Shown: positions 5,774 to 10,436 of the stretch, one piece after another
Layout: every line of letters begins with the position of its first letter
How positions within the stretch are numbered: the first letter of the stretch is position 1
Assembly: GCA_946183815.1 (NCBI GenBank)
Contig: CAMHDG010000033.1
Coordinates: forward strand, 1-10,436
DNA: 10,436 nt
DNA from: an uncultured bacterium
Lineage (GTDB): Bacteria; Cyanobacteriota; Vampirovibrionia; Gastranaerophilales; Gastranaerophilaceae
Reading direction: 5' to 3'
Notes under the pieces: model-generated
What the model saw: only the letters and a program-made list of their open reading frames with translations
The model's database searches: none
What the model was told of the DNA's origin: nothing
Made by a program: the position numbers and the translations under genes

Positions 5774-5935
5774 ATTATTGTTTAGCGGTATTAAAGATGG
5801 TAGGATGCTAGGAGTCCTAGGATGCTAGGAAAATTTAGAAATAATCTTAATAGTAAAGAGTTCCTAGCATCTTACCATTCCTAGCATCCTAGCATCTTTA
5901 TTGTTTAGAGGCTTAAGCCTCTAAATAATAATTTA
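5771..5935. repeat. 165-bp element with 14-bp terminal inverted repeats and a large internal palindrome (copy 3)
   Basis: The left end TAAATTATTGTTTA (5771-5784) begins with the kinase stop codon. The right end TAAATAATAATTTA (5922-5935) is its inverted copy with one mismatch. The interior holds a 40-bp arm pair (5792-5831 and 5861-5900) matching at 35 of 40 positions, with six CTAG tetranucleotides and repeated GATGCTAGGA units. A further copy of TTATTGTTTA at 5898-5907 begins a 22-bp perfect palindrome (5904-5925) centred on GGCTTAAGCC. The right end may therefore be a compact second element nested in, or joined to, the first. No coding frame is apparent. It may end or stabilise the kinase transcript. 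Confidence 0.6.
5792..5900. repeat. CTAG-rich 40-bp imperfect inverted repeat
   Basis: The left arm 5792-5831 and right arm 5861-5900 can pair at 35 of 40 positions around a 29-nt loop, the strongest predicted stem in the window. Both arms consist of repeated TAGGATGCTAGGA-like units. CTAG is usually rare in bacterial DNA, yet it occurs six times here. No T-tract follows directly. Confidence 0.65.
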
Positions 5936-5992
5936 TCTCCCTCAAACGAATGATTTTTTTGTAAAAATTTTAGTTCTGATATTAAGTTTAGG

Positions 5993-6020
5993 TTGAAAAA
6001 ACCGTAAATAACATTATAAT
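5993..6020 (+). promoter_or_regulatory. Promoter of the Pmp-like gene, TTGAAA-16-TATAAT
   Basis: TTGAAA (5993-5998) and a perfect TATAAT (6015-6020) are 16 bp apart, and transcription would start near 6027. This leaves a leader of about 65 nt before the ATG at 6093, so the surface-protein gene has its own strong promoter apart from the kinase. Confidence 0.65.
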
Positions 6021-6021
6021 G

Positions 6022-6085
6022 TAATTAGATACCCCTTAAAAACAGGAAGGCTAATTACCCCAAATTCAATGAGAGATTAAGGTAT
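6022..6085 (+). promoter_or_regulatory. Structured 5' leader that may hide the ribosome-binding site
   Basis: CCTTAA (6034-6039) is complementary to TTAAGG (6077-6082), the only Shine-Dalgarno-like sequence before the ATG. ATA (6029-6031) can extend the stem with TAT (6083-6085) across a two-base bulge. A direct repeat, TAATTA then ACCCC, occurs at 6022-6035 and, without the 3-nt insert, at 6052-6061. A translational switch is possible but the stem is short, and no known riboswitch class is recognised. Confidence 0.3.
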
Positions 6086-6092
6086 ATATACT

Positions 6093-9000
6093 ATGAGAAG
6101 ATTTATTGCTGTAATAGTTTTATTCGCAGTCGTTATGCTCACAGGCATGACAAATGGGGCATTTGCACTGGGTACGAGAATAGAAAAAAATATGTCAACC
6201 ATATCTTTGCCGAGTTCAAGTTATCCTGATATGACTTATTCAAGGTTAGGCGGTGAGGATATATATAACGGTGGTGCTGTTAACAACTATGAGGGTACGA
6301 TTACCTCAATAGACAGCATAAATTTTACCGAAGATGAAGCAAAATACGGCGGTGCTGTATATAACTTTGAACTTGGTACTATAACCAAAATTTTAAATAC
6401 AATATTTAATAAAAATACGGCGGTATATGATGGCGGTGCGATTTACCATCTGGGATTTTTAGATTTAATACAAAACTGTGATTTTACGAGTAACAGGGCG
6501 GAAGGTCAGCGGAGTTCTTCAAAAGATACCGGTTACGGCGGTGCGATTTATCAAAGTTTCAGGAAGATAGATTTAACCATTGTTAATAGTAATTTTACGG
6601 ATAACAACGCCCAGAAAAAAGGCGGTGCTATTGCGTTTATGAAAGGTGCAAACCTTAATATTATAGCAGATGGAAATAAGGATGATGACGGAGTTGGAAC
6701 TTCAACTTTTTCACGAAATCTGGAGGCAGGAAAATCAAACGATATTTATATGGGCGGTTCAAAACAAAACCTGAATTTGACTGCTTATCTTGAGAATGAC
6801 AAAATTGAACTCGCTAGTGGTATTGATTTTAATAAAGATTTGACTATTAATATCAATGGCGGAATAGAAAAATATAATACAAGCAAAGGTGTTGGTACAG
6901 TTGCACTGACAGGCGATATCGGTTCAATAACAAAACGTGCCGGCATGAATTTGTATGGCGGAACTTTATCCCTCTCAAACGGAAGTGCAAATGTTGTCTA
7001 TGCTGACAAGGTATATCTCGGAGAGGACACAACTTTTGCTGTGGATGTTATTTTAAATGATTATGAAGATAATGTTTCTGCAACTTATGATTTATTTAAT
7101 TTTACAAATTTTTCCGGTAACAAAAAGGCAGTATTTACCTCTGATAGTTTTAATATAGACGGTACATTGGAAAGCGGACAAGTTGTTACTGCCTCTATTT
7201 TAAACAGTTCTTCTTCTTTCAAAAAATATGTTGAGATGAGAGAACAGGGTAAAAGAGTAGGGGTGCTTTATAAATATGGAACGGATCATTCGCCTATATT
7301 TAAGATAAGGATGAATCCTGAGGGTAAATTTATTATCTCTAACCCTTACTATATTGATTTAGCGTCTAACCCGCTTGCTTATGCGGTTAATTATAAGAAA
7401 TTTACTAAGGAAGATTATGAAAGTTCTACGGTTGAACCATATTATAACCTGAATGTAACTAAAAATATTACTATTGATTCATGGGAAGAATTACCAAACC
7501 CTGATGACATAACAGTGTTAGAAGAAAGAAATGTTCAACAGCCGGAAACTTTGGTTATTACCGGTCGGAACAGGACAATTACCGCAATAGACAACCTTAA
7601 CGGTATTATAGTGAATGACGATAGTAAAACTCTTGATGTATCAAAAGTTTCATTTGTCGGATTTAATAATGCAATTATAAATAAAGACGGTAATGTGAAA
7701 CTCACAAGCGTAGGTTTTACTAATAATGTAAACAAAACTGACGGCGGTAATGGTGCTGCTTTGTCTAACTTGAGCGGTACAATGTCGATTACGGGAACAA
7801 GGAGTTCCAATAAATCAGTATTCTATAATAATACGGGTGCAACAAACGGCGGTGCTGTTTATAACAGTGGTGATTTAACCATTACTTATGGAACTTTTGG
7901 TAAAAATGCAACAAAAAAAGCGACTTTCGGTAATAAAGCAAAAGGCGATGGCGGTGCTATTTATAATACACAATACGATATAATGAGAGGTGACGATATT
8001 GTCGGCAACCTTTCTGTTGTGACATCAACATTTATAGACAACCGAGCAAATAATGGTGGTGCTATTTATAACGAATATGCAGATACCCCTACAACTGCAT
8101 CAATAACTGTTGGCGGTACATTCAGACGTAACAGTGCAACTACAAGGGATGATAAGACCCCAACAGGTGAGGGTGGTGCAATATTTAACAAAGGTTATCT
8201 GACTGCTTCAAGTTCAACCTTTGGCTCTAGCGGAAGCAGTGCAAACGCAAATACTGCGGTAAACGGTGGTGCAGTCGCTAATGAAGATGGCGGACACTTT
8301 GTGTCAAAATTGAGTAATTATTATTCAAATAATGCAACCGGAACAAAGAGTGCCTCAGGTGTCGTAACAGAATACGGCAAGGGTGGGGCTGTTTATAATA
8401 AAAAGAGTGATGATGATAGTTTAGAAAGCACAGTAGAAATACAAGGCGGAACATTTACCTCTAATCAGGCTGATTACGGCGGTGCGATATTTAATGATGA
8501 AGATTCAAGACTTGTACTAGATATTGATGCTTTGAGCGGTAAAGTAACAACTTTTTCTAAAAATATTTCAAGAAGCGGTTACGGTGGTGCTATTTATAAC
8601 CTTGGTATTATTGCACCAACTCAACAAAGAATTGATGATGAAAACCTCCCTGTTGCAGGTAAATTCACCAGTAATAAGGCAACTCTAAATGCTCAAACAT
8701 TTAATAATGTAACCAAGCCAAAATCTGTTGACCCAACTTTGTATAAATCACCTTATGGTGGTGCTATATATAACGAAGGTATATTAGAAATAAATCAGGC
8801 AAACATTACATCAAACTCCGCTACGGCTCAAGTGACCATAAATACGTTGGGTTATGAAGAATATCACCGTTGGGGTACAGGTAAAATAACAAAATCAGCG
8901 GGTAAAGGCGGGGCAATCTATTCTGATTCCGATTCATCACTATATTTGTCAAGTTCTACATTTAGCAAAAATACTGCTGCTGAAGCAGGTGGTGCAGTTT

Positions 9001-10436
9001 ATAATGAAAACAGCAGTGCAACTATGTACTTAACAAACGGTTCATTCGCATCTAACAAAGCAAATTCAACGACTACAACCGTAAGAAATATAAATTTAAT
9101 TGATGGTGTTCCTAAAAAATCAAAAGAAACAACTAAAGAATCTGTTGGTATAGGCGGTGCTATTTATACAAATGGTGCGGTTGATATAAATAATACCGAT
9201 AAAACTGTTAATAAATACGGTGATTTTGTTAACCCTGAAAGGAATGCAACAACATTTACATCAAATTCTGCCGTAACAGGCGGTGCGATTTATTCAGAAT
9301 CGACTGTGAGTATAAATAATACAACTTTTAATAAAAACACAGCGAAATATACAATATCAAGTAATAATAAAGAGAGAAAAGAAGCGGTAACAGAAATAGC
9401 CGTAGCAAATGGTGCAGGCAGCGGTGGTGCTGTTTATGCAAAAGGAGATGTTACTGTTGCAAATTCAGAATTAAGAAACAATAAAGCAGGCGAATTTGGC
9501 GGTGCAATTTATACAAAAGGTAATGTATCCGTAAACCCAAAAGATTACAGCGGTGATGATGATACTACTGAACCAATGTTACAAACTGTTTTATTTACCT
9601 CAAACAGTGCAAAAAATGGCGGTGCTATATATGCTTTAGGAACAGGGTATATTAAAAATGCTATATTTACCTCTAATAAAGCATCAGGTGGTAATGGCGG
9701 GGCTATCTATACAGAGGGCGATTTACAGGTTGTAAATACAGATTTTATAAGTAACTCTGCTGTAAAAGGTGGTGCAGTTTATCTTGTACCGGACAGTACT
9801 GCATATTTTATAAACTCAAGTTTTATGAATAACTCTGCATCAGATAAGGGTGGTGCAATATATTTAGATGAAAACAGTGTTGCATATATTTGCGCATACT
9901 CCAAAGACGTAGTTATTTCAGGGAACAAAGCGGCAGGTAAAGCAAATTCTTTATATCTGGCAGACGGCTCACACGTTTATATTTATGCTCATGAAACTCC
10001 TCCAGACCCACGTACAGGCTTAACAACAAAATATTCCGTAACTTTGGCAGACGGTATTTTAGGTACAGATGGTGAAGATACTTATGTTCATTTGTTGGGT
10101 AATGGTATTTTAAATATAACAAATAATATTAAAGGTATAAGATACAGTGATAAAGAATCACAGGGTGAAGCACCTGATATTGTCAATGCATGCGAAAAAA
10201 TTATCAGAGGTGACTCTTTTGTGAATGACCCATCTTCAACAGGAGTATCAAATACGGCTATATTTAATATAGGGAATGAAAAACTTGTGGAAGATACTTC
10301 TTTTGAACTCACAGGAAGATCAACTGTTAGTATCGCAAATAATAATGTTGGTACACTTGCCCTTAAATCATTATCTCTTGCAGATGATACAACATCAAAT
10401 TTTGCAATAGATATGGACTTAAAAAACGGAGAAAGT
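6093..10436 (+). CDS. Giant Pmp-like surface protein with GGA(I/V)-FxxN repeats (3' end beyond window)
   Basis: The frame stays open for 1448 codons to the right edge. A signal peptide (MRRF, hydrophobic to about 20, AFA|L near 25) sends it out of the cytoplasm. The mature part repeats GGAIYN or GGAVYN followed by FxxN segments such as FTSNSA, the hallmark of chlamydial polymorphic outer membrane proteins, which fold as a right-handed beta-helix. I count 24 GGA(I/V) motifs: five at residues about 60-177, then nineteen from about 586 to 1253. A linker of about 400 residues lies between, and its sequence partly recurs after the second cluster. Cysteine is almost absent. Chlamydial Pmps are autotransporters; the anchor here is not in view, so export by a C-terminal barrel is inferred. 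Role is probably adhesion or interaction with host or neighbours. The gene has its own promoter; TTAAGG lies 10 nt before the ATG. Confidence 0.92.
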   Translation, partial: MRRFIAVIVLFAVVMLTGMTNGAFALGTRIEKNMSTISLPSSSYPDMTYSRLGGEDIYNGGAVNNYEGTITSIDSINFTEDEAKYGGAVYNFELGTITKILNTIFNKNTAVYDGGAIYHLGFLDLIQNCDFTSNRAEGQRSSSKDTGYGGAIYQSFRKIDLTIVNSNFTDNNAQKKGGAIAFMKGANLNIIADGNKDDDGVGTSTFSRNLEAGKSNDIYMGGSKQNLNLTAYLENDKIELASGIDFNKDLTININGGIEKYNTSKGVGTVALTGDIGSITKRAGMNLYGGTLSLSNGSANVVYADKVYLGEDTTFAVDVILNDYEDNVSATYDLFNFTNFSGNKKAVFTSDSFNIDGTLESGQVVTASILNSSSSFKKYVEMREQGKRVGVLYKYGTDHSPIFKIRMNPEGKFIISNPYYIDLASNPLAYAVNYKKFTKEDYESSTVEPYYNLNVTKNITIDSWEELPNPDDITVLEERNVQQPETLVITGRNRTITAIDNLNGIIVNDDSKTLDVSKVSFVGFNNAIINKDGNVKLTSVGFTNNVNKTDGGNGAALSNLSGTMSITGTRSSNKSVFYNNTGATNGGAVYNSGDLTITYGTFGKNATKKATFGNKAKGDGGAIYNTQYDIMRGDDIVGNLSVVTSTFIDNRANNGGAIYNEYADTPTTASITVGGTFRRNSATTRDDKTPTGEGGAIFNKGYLTASSSTFGSSGSSANANTAVNGGAVANEDGGHFVSKLSNYYSNNATGTKSASGVVTEYGKGGAVYNKKSDDDSLESTVEIQGGTFTSNQADYGGAIFNDEDSRLVLDIDALSGKVTTFSKNISRSGYGGAIYNLGIIAPTQQRIDDENLPVAGKFTSNKATLNAQTFNNVTKPKSVDPTLYKSPYGGAIYNEGILEINQANITSNSATAQVTINTLGYEEYHRWGTGKITKSAGKGGAIYSDSDSSLYLSSSTFSKNTAAEAGGAVYNENSSATMYLTNGSFASNKANSTTTTVRNINLIDGVPKKSKETTKESVGIGGAIYTNGAVDINNTDKTVNKYGDFVNPERNATTFTSNSAVTGGAIYSESTVSINNTTFNKNTAKYTISSNNKERKEAVTEIAVANGAGSGGAVYAKGDVTVANSELRNNKAGEFGGAIYTKGNVSVNPKDYSGDDDTTEPMLQTVLFTSNSAKNGGAIYALGTGYIKNAIFTSNKASGGNGGAIYTEGDLQVVNTDFISNSAVKGGAVYLVPDSTAYFINSSFMNNSASDKGGAIYLDENSVAYICAYSKDVVISGNKAAGKANSLYLADGSHVYIYAHETPPDPRTGLTTKYSVTLADGILGTDGEDTYVHLLGNGILNITNNIKGIRYSDKESQGEAPDIVNACEKIIRGDSFVNDPSSTGVSNTAIFNIGNEKLVEDTSFELTGRSTVSIANNNVGTLALKSLSLADDTTSNFAIDMDLKNGES

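Noticed and set aside
6021..6092. Known riboswitch, such as cyclic di-GMP, upstream of the surface-protein gene
   Set aside because: The leader is only about 65 nt and I see none of the conserved core motifs of a known class.
7535..7810. Minus-strand open frame inside the surface-protein gene
   Set aside because: It is antisense to a continuous 1448-codon frame and its Leu/Pro-rich translation shows no family features. The same holds for antisense frames at 9913-10122 and 10088-10312.
7840..9870. Regular GGTGGTGCTATTTAT-like repeats as a CRISPR array or DNA satellite
   Set aside because: Spacing varies from about 75 to 175 bp, copies differ at third codon positions, and all stay in one frame, so selection is on the protein repeat GGAIY.
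1..10436. Prophage, insertion sequence, tRNA or rRNA genes
   Set aside because: No transposase, integrase or phage gene is present, and I see no cloverleaf or rRNA-like sequence. The repeat elements have no genes of their own.

Overview
This is a 10.4 kb, AT-rich window that carries a mixed set of bacterial genes. I read six complete genes, the open 5' part of one very large surface-protein gene, and perhaps the last codons of a gene entering from the left. The organism looks like a diderm: it has a CMP-Kdo synthetase for lipopolysaccharide, a secreted M48 peptidase and a giant Pmp-like surface protein. The N-terminus of the acetyltransferase-like protein (Asn/Gln-rich, then RPAFKA) recalls proteins of gut Gastranaerophilales (Vampirovibrionia, formerly Melainabacteria). 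That placement is an inference from style, not from a marker gene.

Layout. Bases 1-59: possible C-terminus of a beta-barrel-like protein. 57-250: hairpin-rich spacer with a strong promoter for kdsB (252-998). 996-1291: a 206-bp element with 16-bp terminal inverted repeats, then the upstream region of a GNAT-like gene (1292-2131, TTG start). That gene overlaps, tail to tail, an M48 metallopeptidase gene on the minus strand (2082-2930). Upstream of the peptidase on the same strand is a DEDDh exonuclease gene (2992-3909). A symmetric intergenic region separates it from a divergent thioredoxin gene (4006-4323). A nested inverted-repeat region (4332-4476) follows, then an orphan membrane histidine kinase (4502-5773). 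5771-5935 is a second terminal-inverted-repeat element with a 40-bp palindrome. A consensus-like promoter and a structured leader then precede the surface-protein gene (6093 to the right edge), which has 24 GGA(I/V) repeats.

The genes do not form one pathway; apart from exonuclease-peptidase, and possibly thioredoxin-kinase, they look like separate transcription units. The most notable feature is intergenic. Three genes in this window end on the TAA that begins the same 14-bp sequence TAAATTATTGTTTA, and each copy is matched downstream by an inverted copy, enclosing unrelated hairpin-rich interiors of 75, 206 and 165 bp overall. The four other complete genes end in TAG. This looks like a family of small hairpin modules or MITEs that settle at stop codons.
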